From NCBI GenBank assembly GCA_030340625.1, contig JAOPHQ010005138.1, positions 62,001 to 126,000 on the forward strand: 64,000 nt of DNA, in the 5' to 3' direction. A program made the position numbers and the translations under genes. Positions 22,722 through 37,037 of the stretch are shown piece after piece. A model generated the notes under the pieces. The model had not been told where the DNA came from and did no database searches. It was given only the letters and a program-made list of their open reading frames with translations. How positions within the stretch are numbered: the stretch's first letter is position 1; every line of letters begins with the position of its first letter. The stretch comes from Merluccius polli (lineage: Eukaryota > Chordata > Actinopteri > Gadiformes > Merlucciidae).

Positions 22722-25700
22722 TATACCATTTCATGAATCTTTATACCTGAACAAATGTTGAATATATGTATGACTACTAAATGTTAAAAAAAACAAATAA
22801 ATAAATAACAGCATGAACATAAATGTGGAAAGTATTTTCCTTGCCTGGAAAATGTATTGTGTAATTCATTGTCTCTACAAAGCTGTACAAGATGCCTGTG
22901 TCTATGGACTAGTCCTTCATTTTATTTATTTATTTTTAAAGCAGGTAAAAAGATGTTACTCTTGTACTATATTAAGATATAGTATTATTTGCCTGAAAAT
23001 AATTGTGCACAGTAAATTGTCTGGAGTTCTCTACAAATGCCTTTTACGTATAGTGTGCTACCCCTGAGATTATGGTGGTTGCAGGTAAGTAAACGGGTAA
23101 TCAGGGCGGCCGTATCGACGCATTTCAAAAGGCTCAACGCGACTTCTAGTGTTTATTTATATGCATGTCAGGCGCACTTTATCTGCCACAACTTAGGAAA
23201 TTAATGGAAAATGTTGTTTTACAACATTGTTAAGGCTTGACTAGGACTTTGAATGGTAACGCTGCGGGCGTTTGTTTGATTGCCAGCATCTTTAAATTTA
23301 CATTGTTGACATTGCTGGCCTATTTTGTAATGGAATATAATTATGTCCATTGGATTTTGAACGTAAAAACAGGTTATGTTAACAATATTATTTTATTTTG
23401 ACATTCTTAACGAAGCAAGAAAATGAAATCGCCGATTATAGGTATTTTAATCATGTATGAATAGCCTATGGCCTTGTCCTCGATTGACGTTCGAAGCTGC
23501 GTTCCCCTGTACCAAGATGGCGGCTTTGTTTACGCATTCGTTCTAATAGACCGTGGTAGTCAACGCGACTTCTAGTGTTTATTTCTATGGGTTGAACCAA
23601 ATAAGCAAGCAGTTTTTAAAGCTGCTGTATGCAAACCTTTGTATTTCTCTGAGTCCACAACACACCAAAAGTGAGGGGAACCCTGGTGGGCTTTGAGAGT
23701 AATGTCATTTTGCAACATGAGGATTTCCATTTCTAGCTCACCAGCATTTAAGTTAAAAGTTTCACCTAACTGCTCTGAAATGCATGTGATATCAACTTGC
23801 AAAAAGGGATTAGAAATGAATGTGACACATGGCTGCAGTTTGTCAAAGTCCTGAAATCTCTCCTCAAACTCATGCCCAAGCCTAGATATGAGCTGGGTGT
23901 ACTTTTCTGCAGCCCTGTCCAAGGCCCCAGATGCAGGAGCAGTAGCGTTTAGAATTGACTGCACAGATGGAAAGTGAAGAAATGTCTTACTTTGCAAATG
24001 CACAGAGAAAATGTTCAACTTGGCTCTGAATGCACTCACAGCACTGATCATGTCAGTGACATTCTTGTCTTTGCCTTGCAACTCACAGTTGAGATGGTTA
24101 AGTTTCCCTGTGATGTCCGTTAGAAAGGCAAGGTCGAGCTTCCACTCGGCGTCTTGGAGCAAAGCAGTGTCCTGACCTCTCGAATCCATGAATTCTTTTA
24201 TTTCACCCAGAAGAGACAGAAAACGCTGTAAAACTCTACCCCTGCTGAGCCAGCGAATCTCTGTGTGCAGCAAGAGATCACCGTACTCAGCTGATAGCTC
24301 CTCCAAGAGAAGTTTGAATGACCTGTGTTGTGTGGCTTTGGAGCGGATGCTATTCACAATCTTCACGACCGGAGTCATGACGTGGTCGAAACCCATCACT
24401 TTGGCACATATTGCCTGCTGATGGATGATGCAGTGGTAATTTAGAAAACGTGGAAAATCTGGATCTCGTCGGCAGCGCGCAATGAACCCTGAATGACGGC
24501 CGGTCATTGCGGGGGCTCCATCGGTCGTCACCGATACCAACTTTTCCAACGGGATATTCTTTTCGGTGAAATACCGCTTCATGGCTTCATAGATGTCAAC
24601 AGCCTTAGTTGTTGTCTTCAGGGGCAGCAAAGTCAGCATTTCTTCTTTTGTAGTGAAATCACTGAACACCATGCGAACGAAGACCATCAGCTGCGCCGTG
24701 CTACTGTTGTCCACAGACTCATCACATTGGATGCTGAACCATTTGCATGTACCCAGTTCACGGTTAAGCTGTTGCGTTAAGTCCGTGGACATCGCTGACA
24801 CTCTCCTGGCAATGGTATTGGCACTTAGCTGGACATCTGAGATAGCAGCGATGATTTCTTTCCCGTTCTTATGGTCTTTGAACAAGGTGTCTGCTACCAC
24901 GGACATTACCCCTTTCACAACCTCACCATCCGAAAAGGCCTTCTTGTTTACAGCCAGGTACTGTGCTGCCCTAAATGAGGCTTCAGTTGTAGCTACTGAC
25001 TGTTTCACGGGCTTTGTGAAGAAAGATTGCTGCTTGCCCAAAGCTGCTTTGAGCTCACACACCTTTTCTGCCCTCAGTGTGCTGCCTGGTGGGTAGCTAG
25101 CATTGAACGTTCTGTGTAATGTAGAAAAATGTCTTTCCACATTGTGTCTCTTAGCCAAAGCTACGGCAGCTCCACAAATCAGACAAACGCTTTTATCCCT
25201 TACTGTAGTAAAGTTCCTGGAAGTGATATGTCTTTTTTTTCTTGCTTTCAGACATAGCTATTATTGAAAGACACGCAGAATTTATCCTTGTTTACATTTG
25301 TGTTCTAATGTTAAGGGGAGTCCGCGCAGTGGCGGTATAGGCTAATTGCGCAGTTAGTGACGTCTTTATTTACGTCACTAAATTCATTTTCAAATGTTGT
25401 AGGAAATCTTACAAGTTGTTCTCCTCTACAGCTAAACTCGTATTATAACACGAAAACGTTTACAAATATATATAATATTTTAAAAAATGTACTATGTGAT
25501 TTAGAACTCTGAACTCTGCGTCAACCAATGGCTATTTTTAGAACATCCACGCGGGCGCCTCAAACGTTCCCGACGGGCTACCTGGTGCCCGCGGGCACCG
25601 TGTTGGAGACCCCTGCTGTACATTGTGAACAAATCCTCTTCCTCTTCCTATACTTCCCCTATGTCAACTTGTTCGCTGATGTAATGTGCTCCATGACCCC

Positions 25701-28700
25701 ACTCCTTTTTGCGGTCCACCCACAATTTGGGTTTCTCAGGGGGTGAAGTGGCCCTACATGCCCTGCTTATGTACCTACACATATCACTTTTCATTTACAG
25801 TGGCGTGGCATGGGGAACATCTTTGAGGAAGCCAAGTTAGACAAGACCTCTAATCTATGTCCTTTTTTTGGGAGGAAGGTGTCCCCGTAATTGCAGTCTA
25901 GGTCAACTTGTGCAACACAGCAACATAGCCCATAGTCCAATTGGATTTAAATCCAATTTAAATGCTAGTATCTCCTGAGGAGTGAGGAGATTTCTCGTCA
26001 GACTTCGGCACCTACAGAACTGAGCAAAATAGACTTCTTAATGTCCCCATTGGTAACCTGAATCCCGTTAGCAAAAAAATGAGCTCCACCCAGCAGATAA
26101 CCTACACAGATATACAGACTACAGATTGACTATAGGATACACAACAGCCGCTAGTATTTTAGTACATAAACACTATAAACTTCATGAAGTTAACAATGTA
26201 CATGTCTCTCTCAGTGCAAAAGTCAGACTGAGAGATGAGTCAGCAGGCAACACCATTGTGCAAACGAGAAACACAATCTTGACTGTTCTTCTTGCACTCA
26301 AAGAAAATGACATCAGATAATGCAATCATTCTACATACTATTATATGTCGTTATACCACTAATGGCTTCATTTTCATCAATGGTTACATTGTATATTTTG
26401 TAACTCAAAGGTATACCAAAAGCTTTGCATATGACTAATAATTGATACATTTACAAATTGCAGTTTACACTTTATATTTACACTCTAGGGGGATGCAGAA
26501 AAGGTTTGTAAATGACTTGATCACATACACATAATTTTTAACAGGTAAAGAAGATCTACAAATGATATGTAACACATTTACATGTGATGATTTTACACTT
26601 TAGATTAGAGGGATGCAGAAAGCTTTATAAATTATCTAGCCATACGTTTACACATAATTTATAACAGGTAAGGAACACTTTGTAATTTGTACTGCAGTGC
26701 TTGTAAGTGCTGAGGGCTGGGGAGGGTAAAGACAGCTGTCTTTCTCTGACACTAGGGCTGTTTCTGCTATATGCAGACTATGCGGTTGCATAGGGCCCAT
26801 GAAGCCACCAGGGGGCCTCCAAGCTGCCATTTTAGCCTTTTTATTAAAAAAAAAAAAAGTTCTCTCTTGGTAGTCAAGCGCCCTTGTGTGTTGAGTGAAA
26901 GCACCTATATGCAGTGTTTCCCCTACTATGTATTCAGCAGTGGCGCAGCGCCACTGCTGGAAAATCAGCGCCACTGCAAAAATCTTCACATGATCGGTAT
27001 TTAGCACAACTACAACGTCATCTTGAAATTGCCAAGCGTTAAAGGGGAAATGAACCCAAAAACAACACTATGCTCCAACACTATATTTCATCACATGAAT
27101 AAAGTTGATTGTGCTGCCATCAAATGTACTAACTCCATATAAAAAAGAAAATAATTTAACGGCTACAGTAACGGTGATTTGACGCGTCATCAAATCACCG
27201 GAAGAAAAATGCAGGACTACAAGTTATGAACGTTCTGAATGTGAATCTTCAGGAGAGCAGCCCTCTCGGACACACGGGGGGGAGGAGCTTTACTGGCAGG
27301 TTATAACTGGTTCACATTATCACCAGATCCAACCCAATTCACACAGAACCCAAGTCTCTGAGGTGGTAAGTGAATGTATTTAACACTGACCAACCTGGAT
27401 ACCCTGACCCCTGAAATAATTTATAAATGTGTATTCATTTAAAAACCAATAATTTACTATTCATTGCCCACCACATAATGAGCGGGCTCTACTACACTAT
27501 CTGTCTTTTTTAATTTAATTAATGTAATCTAACTTTTTGTGTTAAACACCACCTGCCTTTTGTCATTGTTATTCTTGCGTACGAGTCATAATACCATTCC
27601 CAAAACTCATTAATGTGAATCTTGCGTTTGTTTCCATGTAATTTCCTAATGGGGACATCTCCTTTAGAGCCTATACACTGGTTTGGTCATCTACGCTCCA
27701 GCTATTGCACTGAACCAAAGTAAGTACAAGTAGGCCTATATTAATATGTGATCAGTTTAGCTGATGTCATGATAAACTGTGTTCTTCCATGAAATAACAA
27801 CACTACCAACTCAATTCATTTAATTGAGTTCATGTTCCTCAACTCTGGGCTCTAAATATGAATAATACTTTTATATACGTCAACTGATTTTTTTTTTGCA
27901 TTAAAGAAATGTGACTGTGTGTGTGTGTGTGTGTCTTGGACAGAAAAGTTTCAGGGTCGTGTTAGTATCACTTGTGTAGCGACCTGCTCTCTTGTTCCTC
28001 AGTCACTGGGCTGGACCTCTGGGGAGTGTTGGTGGTCACGGGCGTGGTGTGCATCATCTACTGTACCTTGGTTGGTAGTTGAAATATCATCTCTAAATCC
28101 CTTCAAATATATATTATCACGTTCATGTATCATGTTACTGTCATCTAAAACGTTCTCAACTTTAGAACTCGCAAAGCTCTCAAATTGAGTAAAACATGAC
28201 TTTGTCAAGTTTTATAATGATTAGGTTAAATCATGGTGCAACATTAAAAGCATGTGACATGTGTTTTATTAACCCAGAGGAGCATGCTTTTTATGCCTAT
28301 TGCAGGGTGGCCTGAAGGCGGTGATCTGGACTGATGCGGTGCAGTTGATCATCATGATGGCGGGCTTTGTTGCAGTCATCGCCAAGGGCGTCATCCTCCA
28401 GGGAGGCATGGGGAGAATATGGCAAGATGCTGCCGATGGCGGTCGCCTCGAAGCATTTGAGTAAGAAGATTAAAAAAACGCCACTCAATAAACATTGTGT
28501 TTGGTTCCAAGCAGTTTTTAGATCTGCAAAAGGATGGTGCCGTACTGTTAAGGGTTGGCAAATTGGGGATACTGGAACATGGAGCTTGAGAAAAGAGGTT
28601 GCGTTCAGAGCTAGAAGAACACATTTTCAAGAAGGACAAAACCTCGCTGCCCTCTCTGAAGTTGGAAGATGCACACTCTTGTAGGTGGCGATCCGAAGAC

Positions 28701-31700
28701 ATGGAAAGAGGGAACAGGGAGACCTTTATGATACACCCTGGAAGACAAGACTCCAAAAGCTCATAATTATACATCGTCATTTGAATGGCTTACTTCACTT
28801 TTTACTTTTTGTATGCCATCACATCCTTTTCATTAAAATGTACTGTATGTAAGTTTTGAGAGTTGTAAAGAGACAGAAAGCAGAAAATCATACGAAGGCA
28901 GGCAGTCAACTTGAAACAGATATTCTCACAGCGCATTTCACTCACTAATAGCTGAAGGATGGTTATGCTATGTTTTACAAATTACACTCAAATAATAGCT
29001 CCTATTTCCTAGCTACAGCAGCTTTAAGAGCACTTTACCTTTAATTCTAGCTTTGACCCAGACCCGCTGAAGCGACACACGTTCTGGACCATCGTAGTGG
29101 GTGGCAGCATGATATGGATCTCCATATACGGCATCAATCAGTCCCAGGTGCAACGCTACCTATCCTGCAAAAGCATGGCACACGCCAAAATGTAAGCTGC
29201 TTCCGACTGCACCCATCAACCCGTCATTCATTGAAGTCAAGTAGCAAGGAGGTGTTGTCTCAAAAGCTATTACTTTTCCTCTTTGCTGTTGTTTTAGATC
29301 CTTGTATGTGAATTTGGTGGGCCTGTGGGCAACTTTGAGTTTGGCCATGTTTTGTGGCCTCATCATGTACTCCATTTACATGAAGTGTGACCCCTTCACT
29401 AACAACGATGTAGGAACCCGCGACCAGGTAAGAGGAACACAGCATATCCCACATAACTCTCTATCCCATCAGATGGATCATATATGAAACTGGAGTACTG
29501 TGTGTCATAAATAGAACCAAAATTATGACAGATTATTATCAAATGAAAGGATTGTTAACTAATCAATTATCAATTATAATACATAAACTACATTCTGTGT
29601 CTATCCCAGTTGCTTCCCTACCTTGTTATGGATATTCTGGCAGACTACCCTGGAGTTCCTGGGTTGTTTGTGGCTGCCGCTTACAGTGGGACTCTTAGGT
29701 GAGGCCCGAGAGACCAGCGCACTTCACTGTAGTGTAGAAAGGATAGACAGAAATATGGTTATTTTCTGTTGGCAGCCAAAGGTTCGGTTTACTCTTAGTC
29801 CAGTGACTGCCGTGCTTTATAGAGAAGATAGGTGATTAGAAATTGACAACATCTGCCACTATCATACCTCTCTTCTAATCCTGCACCCCCACATTTAGCT
29901 TTTCACATTGAAATAGAAATCAAGGGCATGAAAAGCACTGTTCTGTCCACAGGCCAAAGGTGAATGAAGTGCTGCTGTGTACATGTTTAGCAGCATATTG
30001 ACTGTACATGTCTTATCTTAGCACAGTGTCGTCCAGCATTAATGCACTGGTGGCTGTCACGGTGGAAGACTTTGTCCGGCTGAAATGGCAACACCTGACG
30101 GAGAAGCAGCTGTCCTGGATCAACATGAGTCTCAGTGAGTCCTGTTCTAAACTCACAAGCAGTGGTGCTCGGATGAGAAATGCATACTAGCAATGGGTTA
30201 ACATCGCAATTGTGTGTGCTTGAAACTCATTCTTGTGAAATCCTTACTCTACTGATAGCGATTTACTGTTGCACTTTCTTCTAAGAAATGTACTGATTGT
30301 AAGTCGCTTTGGACAAAAGCGTCTGCTAAATGCCCTAAATGTAAATGCTCAGTGAACAAATGAGATACATTTATGTTGTCCTATGCAAAGCCAGCAGTAT
30401 AGAACATCAAGTCAAGCTCTTTCAGTGAGTCATTGTTGGGTCAATTGATTTTTAAATAAGGCTGATGTAGACACACAGCTTGTAAAAATGCTACGGTAAG
30501 ATACAGCATATAAACACAAGCATGAAGCAAATGCCATAGAGTAGTCCTAAAGTTGTTCATTTGAAAGTTTAGTTATGGTATCTAGTGTAATTCTGTAGGA
30601 CTACTCTATGGCATTTGCTTCATGCTTTTTAGTTATATACACTTTAACAGATTTTCCATATTTTTCTGCACATATATTTTTTATCATTGAGCAACCCTGT
30701 GCCCAACTGCTCATATACGTAGTTCTAAATAATAAAACATTACATCTCACCAATCAAATTATTTCCAACATTACAGGTGTATTATATGGTTTTGTTTGCA
30801 TTGGGATGGCGGGAGTAGCTTCGATGATGGGAAGTGTTCTGCAAGTAAGCATAATTTACATCATTATTCATGATTCATGGGAGGGATGAATATGGCCGAT
30901 AAACAGCTGTATATGTTGGCCTTCATCCCCACCTGCTGTTGATTAATGCAAATATGTCCTGATCTTACATGTCCATGTTCGTTTTAGGCTGCTCTGTCCA
31001 TATTTGGAATGATCAGTGGGCCTCTTTTGGGCCTGTTCTTCTTGGGAATGTTTTTCCGCACAACAAACTCGATCGTGAGTAATTCAAGAATGCTTACAAG
31101 AATGCTATTCATCTTATATAACTACACATACTTCCAAATGATATGAGTGGCATCACATTGTCTATTCATCTTGACTCGCCAGGGGGGGCTGACGGGACTG
31201 CTTGTAGGCCTCGTATTGACTATGTGGGTGGGTATTGGAGCTCAGCTCTACCCACCGACGGCTGATAAAACCAACCCACTGCCACTCAGCACCATCAACT
31301 GCATCAATAATTACACAACGACAGCATCGCCGTGGACCAGTGCGCTGCCACTAACCAATGAACCCATGTGAGTAGAGCAAGTCCTTCAGGGCCTCACTGA
31401 ACCAAAACAGCAAGCAAACAGCGAAGCGGACAAACGACAGCCCAGAGCAGGGGTTTTCAAAGTGTGAGACAGCGTGCCCCCCTTTAGAAAACACTAAGTC
31501 CTTTAAAATGATTACAATATTCCCTCAGCTGATTTATGTTTAAATTGTGTTGTCATTTGTTTTAACAATTTGACTTATTTCCAATGCGATTTATTTCTTG
31601 CTGGGGTGCTTGACTATTAAACAAAAGTGCTCTGCTCTGCAATGCACTTAAGGACTGACTGGGTTGCACCAGCAAGTTTGTTACTAAGTCTGTGCGTAAA

Positions 31701-34700
31701 GTCCTTACTAAGTCCTTAGTCACCACTAGTTAGTTTCAAACTAGCAGTTTACTAAATTCAGTTGCATGACCAATACTTTAGTAATGTCTTAACTAGTAAC
31801 AACTTAGTAAGCATAAGTTGAATTTAAAGGAGCTATACACAATATTTAGCCACTAGATATCGCACTACAGCACCAGGTTTAAACTCAGAACAAAACAATT
31901 GGGCGTGTTCTTGACCTTTTCAACTCCTCCCCCCTAACTGACTGTGAAGACCCAACAACATAAAGGTACGTAAGTACAGCAGGCAAGCAAGAGGATGTAC
32001 ATCACTTCATCTCGGAAAAGCCAGACCAATGTTGGTCTTATCTCTCTCTCCTTGTCGGAGGACTTTTTAGCCAAAGTTTGTTCTGTGGAGGACATTCAGG
32101 ATGGTCGCCTTTAGCTGAACGCTTTGAACTGAACTCTGCCATCACACCGTTTAAAACGCTGTGTGCAATGTCACTCTCGGGAAAGGGCAACGGTTTCACA
32201 GGGAGGGACTAACATGAACTTTCATGCACGGCGCGTGCGGCTGGCCCGGCTACCAAAACAAAGAAAAGAGAAGCTCGGATTACAACACACACAGAGGGAG
32301 TGTGCCTTCATTCTCTGGTCAGGACGCCATTACTCCACTGTATCTTTACATAGCCAATAGTTGTTTGCTGCTATATTAATGTTAAAAATATAATCTATAG
32401 CTCCTTAATGCAGTTTGTTTGCTTCAACATGATGACAACCAAGTTGTAACGAATCTATGAACAAGCTATGATGTAAACAAGGAAGTGCTTGGGAAGACCA
32501 GAGAGGATATACATTTGCATGACACAGTCAGCATTGACTGTATGTTTTGTTGTACTCATGTACTCTAAAATAGCTTTGTGTTGTAAATAGGGATTAAAAA
32601 CTAAATGTAAAAGTGAACTAAAAGTTCGAGTGTTCCCAGCTTCTCCTCTAATTAATAACTGCCTAGAACCTTATAGGAGAACGGTTAATAACGTTATTTC
32701 TAAATGTTCGTAATTACAAAATGATTTATATATCAATAATAGGATAAAATAAATAAGCATCAGAAAGAACAAAACAACAGATTATTTGCAACTTTGCACA
32801 AGGCTGAATGAGTAATGCATCGGATTTAGGCCTACCTGCATGTAGCCTGACAGCCCCTCCCTAACCCTCTAACGGTTAGAGGGTTAGGGAGGGGCTGTCA
32901 GGCTACATGCAGGTAGGTAGAGTCTACTGTACGTTCACACCAGAAGCGAATTGTGCTGCAAAGACGCCGGAAGTCATTCACTTTCTATGGGCAAGAGCGT
33001 CCAAAGCGTCACAAGCGTCAAACGCTTCCAGCGTCAAAAGTTGAGCGTCCAGAGCGTCAAAAAAAAGTTGAAGTCAGTTTAACTTTATGCAAATGACTAT
33101 GACGCGTTTCAGCTGCAAAAACTGACAGCCAATCTGAATGTAGACGCTCTCCGTTTGGGTGGGTCCCGGGGAACACCGGCACTTTGGTTCCTACTGTACT
33201 TTGTTGGTTCCTACTGTAAAATGCCGACGGAAAAGATAATCGCGGCTGTGGCGGGGCGCCCGGTGTTGTACGACCCAAGCCTTTTTTATTTCAGAGACGA
33301 TACCGTAATAATCAGCTTAAATATCATTTTTACAAACACACGCACGAAGCGGGCCGCCTATTAACGGCATGGACCAAGCGGTTCTGGACCAGGAAGGAGA
33401 CATTGAACACTTAATCGTATTTACCGTATAACTGCACACAACTTTATTTAAAAGCAATCAAATGGAAAACGTGTGTTTGTATTGTGGTGTCCGGTGCGTG
33501 TGGATGTGCGGCTCCTCCGGCGGAGCGGTTCATGTTAATAGCGGAGTCCGGGAGCCGAGGTTCACCTTCACGGCGTAGTTACGAGGGATGTGCGACTATC
33601 GTTTATCAAACAAGCAAAACCGTCTCTGCAATATGGCCAAAGTGTATGGGAGTTCACTCTTTGATATGGCTGTCTAAAAGCATACGGCTCCTTTAAATGC
33701 GTCTGCATAATTTAATTGTACGTCATGCGTCTTGAGCGACAAAAGCGAACAAAAATATTCGCAGCGAATCTTTATGAGCGACCAAAGCGTCTTTGCAGCG
33801 CAATTCGCTTCTGGTGTGAACACACAGTAACCCTAAACCTGCATGTAGCCTGACAGCCCCCCCCCCAACCCTCTCCACACTCCAAATAAATGAGGTGAAA
33901 AGAATAATCTAAAATGGGGATTCATGCAAAGAAACTATTCGTTAATGCTAGTGCTACAAATGTGATTAAACAACACTAATAGGATGGGTGCAGGTGAAGG
34001 CTAAATGCAATCTCACCATGTCACAGTTGGATGCAGGGCCAGGGAGCTATGCTCATTATCTGGTGGTAACAGGCGCATAACAGGCGGTCTGGGGAATACC
34101 GCGTGGGCAAAAATTACATCACTTCTGGAATACAACTTCCTTTGAAAATGTATCACATTTCAAGAAAAGCTAATTGGAACGATAAATAACGTTATTAACC
34201 AGTTATCTAAAATTGAAAATACGTTTTCACTCCGGAACAACTGAAATTGTTTTTGTTCCTGTTTTTGATTACGTTCATCCTAAAATGTTGTTTGTTTACG
34301 GTTATCATTCTTTGAACCGTTTCTAATCCCTGGTTGTAAAAAAACACCTGCTAGGAAAGTTAAACCGGCACAGTATCCAATAGCGCTGAATGTGCTGCCA
34401 GATTGACAGTAGCTAGCAGCTGATCATGGAAAGCCATGACAACAGCCTGCTGTCTGTTGTGGAGGACTTCTCACCACCACCTTTGCCTACGCTGCGGACT
34501 TTGCCGAATCAGACAGGGATGAAAATGAGGAAGAAGACGACCATGATGAGGCCATATACAGTATGTTCGAGCCGACCAGCAGTGCTGCTGGTGAAGGAGA
34601 GACGCAGGCTCATCCCCGCGATGGAGCTGAAGTATTTTAATTGGATGCAAAATTAGTTGCCCCGTCATCAAACATTGGAAACTTTTTTACAGTAAGAGAA

Positions 34701-36981
34701 AAGACAGGGAGTTGAATGTTAACATACTAAAACAAGTTTTTTTGTTTCATATATTTCAAAATCTCAAAATTAATTTCCTGGAATTCAAATTCACAAGTAA
34801 ACTTGGGTGGGCAGCAGGGGTGTTTGCTCTGCTCTCATTTTCTCCTCTCGTCCTATCTTCTCCTCTTCAGCCCTCTCTTCTTCTCTCCAGGATTTGTCAC
34901 ATTGTACTTTTTATATCTGACAGTAATTATGACACAAAAAGAAAAATTACCCTCCAAAATGGACTGCGTGCATTTTCTTTTCTTTAATGTGCGGAATAAG
35001 CACCAACAGCAAAACCTCTGTTCTGTTGTCTATTATCCATCTCCTCACAGATAAATTGTCTCTGTTAGTCTCTTTTCTCTTTCCTAATGCTAACCTCTCT
35101 AGTCCTCTGCTCTCCTCTCTCCTCTCCAGTCCTTTCTTCTCTCCATGTCTCTCATCTCCTCTCCTCTCTCTGTCCTGGTAAAAGAAATATTAAGTTTATC
35201 CTTGACTATCTACATATTTCACTCTCATCTGACACCTCAAGACACCCATAGACTTTTCTCAATAGCTAGCTACTTTTGTATTAGCCTGGTCACCAGCCCC
35301 TCGTACTACATTTCATTTGTACAGAGAGTCTGGCCACTCACCATTGACAATTGTTAACTAACTGAAGGCGGGTGCTCTGTTGAAGTTTAAAACTATTGGC
35401 TCTGCCCAGTGCCACTCCGAATCTGCCATAACCAATCGCTAACGTTTGGTCGTGACGTATTTCATGCGCCAGAAACCACGTTGCGCGCAGTCATAGAAAT
35501 AAACACTAGGGCCGTGTTCCGATAGCCGTACTTCCCGTACTTAGTTTGAGTACGTAGGGTGTTCCGATTATGATCGCGGCAAAAGAAGTGTACTTGAAAG
35601 GACCCGTATGTGTACTCAAAACGGCCAAAATGCTGAGTGTGCTACGGGGTACCAGAGAATGTCTAATAAGGAGAGAAGTTCCACTCTCGGTTTACTTCCG
35701 GGTTCTGAACTGTTGCAGTTCCCCTCTGGTTCCATGTGAGGGCGCTTACAGGACGAGGGCAGAATGAATGGCGGTCTATGGAGCTATACCCCTCAAACTC
35801 CACTTTTCTCAGGATATAATTTTTTGTCTAGTAATTTGAATGTTGCTTTCGAAAGGGGACGCAAAGAAATTACACATTGCTGGGTGTTAGATTTTTTAGA
35901 GTCACTTATTTGCTTTAAAAAAGTATTTTAAAATGTCAATGACGTCATACTCATCTTACGACCAGAGATACTGCTTTACGGCAAGCCTCTCCCTTTCCCT
36001 CAAGGCATCGATAACACAGCAGTACAAACATAACGATACGCAGATAAAAGTGCCAGCAACCAAAAGAAGTTGCTGTGTTAAAAAAAGAAGAACTTGGGCG
36101 AAATTGTCCACCATAACATTGTGGTCCCGCTTCGGATGCCAAGATGCCATCAAGCAGATCTCTGGTCGTAATCAGTCCTTCACTGACCAATCAGCGTTCA
36201 TTAGCAGAATGCTAGCGTGTTATGGGCAATAACAACACGTCCTGTAAGAAATCGAAAGGACATAAGTACTCGTTCATTCAACTTTCGTTCTATAACCTAT
36301 GTTGAACTTGTAAGAACTACAATCAAATCGGAGTTTTTTCAATGAGAATCAGGTGAAAGAGACACATTTAGCCGTGTAGCTCCATCTGCTCCCATTCATT
36401 CTGCACTCACAGGCGATCGCCCCCAGTGGAGCTCTGGTGGAACTGCAACCAGAATTCGGTACAATGGGACTTAATAGGGAGTGGACAGGCTCTCCGTAGA
36501 CGGGCTCTGGGGGTACACTGGGGGTATATTACATTTATTTAAAACAAGATACATTTGTGTGTGTGGATCAGAAATGTGTTTGTGAAACTTATTTTTGTTT
36601 ATGGATTTATTTTACATTTATACATGCCGAAATCCATTTGTGTGTGCATTGAAATGTATTTGTGAGAAGAGAGTAATTTATATATAAATCACAAAATACA
36701 TTTGTGAATCCTTCTCTGTGCATTCATTATTAATGAGACTGTTCTGACCCCATACTATTGAGTACGGATAGTGTACTATGTTTAAGTGTACTCACGGAAG
36801 TTAGTGTACTCACAGATATCGGAACACGGCCCAGAAGTCGCGTTGAGCCTCTTGGAATGCGTCGATGCGGCCGCCATCTTGGTACAGTGGATCAGTGAAT
36901 CATTTGACTACGCCTGCGAGTGAAAGATGCCAGACTTTTGACTTTATATATATATATAATTTGCAAATTATATATATATCA

Positions 36982-37037
<56 letters not shown>

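Larger units (their letters stand above)
22029..25615 (-). mobile_element. hAT transposon with 8-bp target duplication, nearly complete
   Basis: Flanked by a perfect 8-bp direct repeat, CTGTACAT (22021-22028 and 25616-25623). The ends are inverted: CAGGGGTCTCCAAC on the left and GTTGGAGACCCCTG on the right. It is 3587 bp including the 1071-bp element inserted at 22519. One large transposase gene is on the minus strand. It was inserted into the Gypsy protease region. Ends, target size and protein together give a firm hAT assignment. Confidence 0.92.

Noticed and set aside
2945..27440. A single giant 24-kb transposon with long terminal inverted repeats
   Set aside because: The arms are diverged, interrupted and accompanied by an extra direct copy at 3870-5340; no terminal bases or target duplication could be defined, so it is reported only as collinear inverted arms.
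34426..34656. 76-codon + frame in intron 12
   Set aside because: No recognisable domain and surrounded by element fragments; noted only as unassigned.
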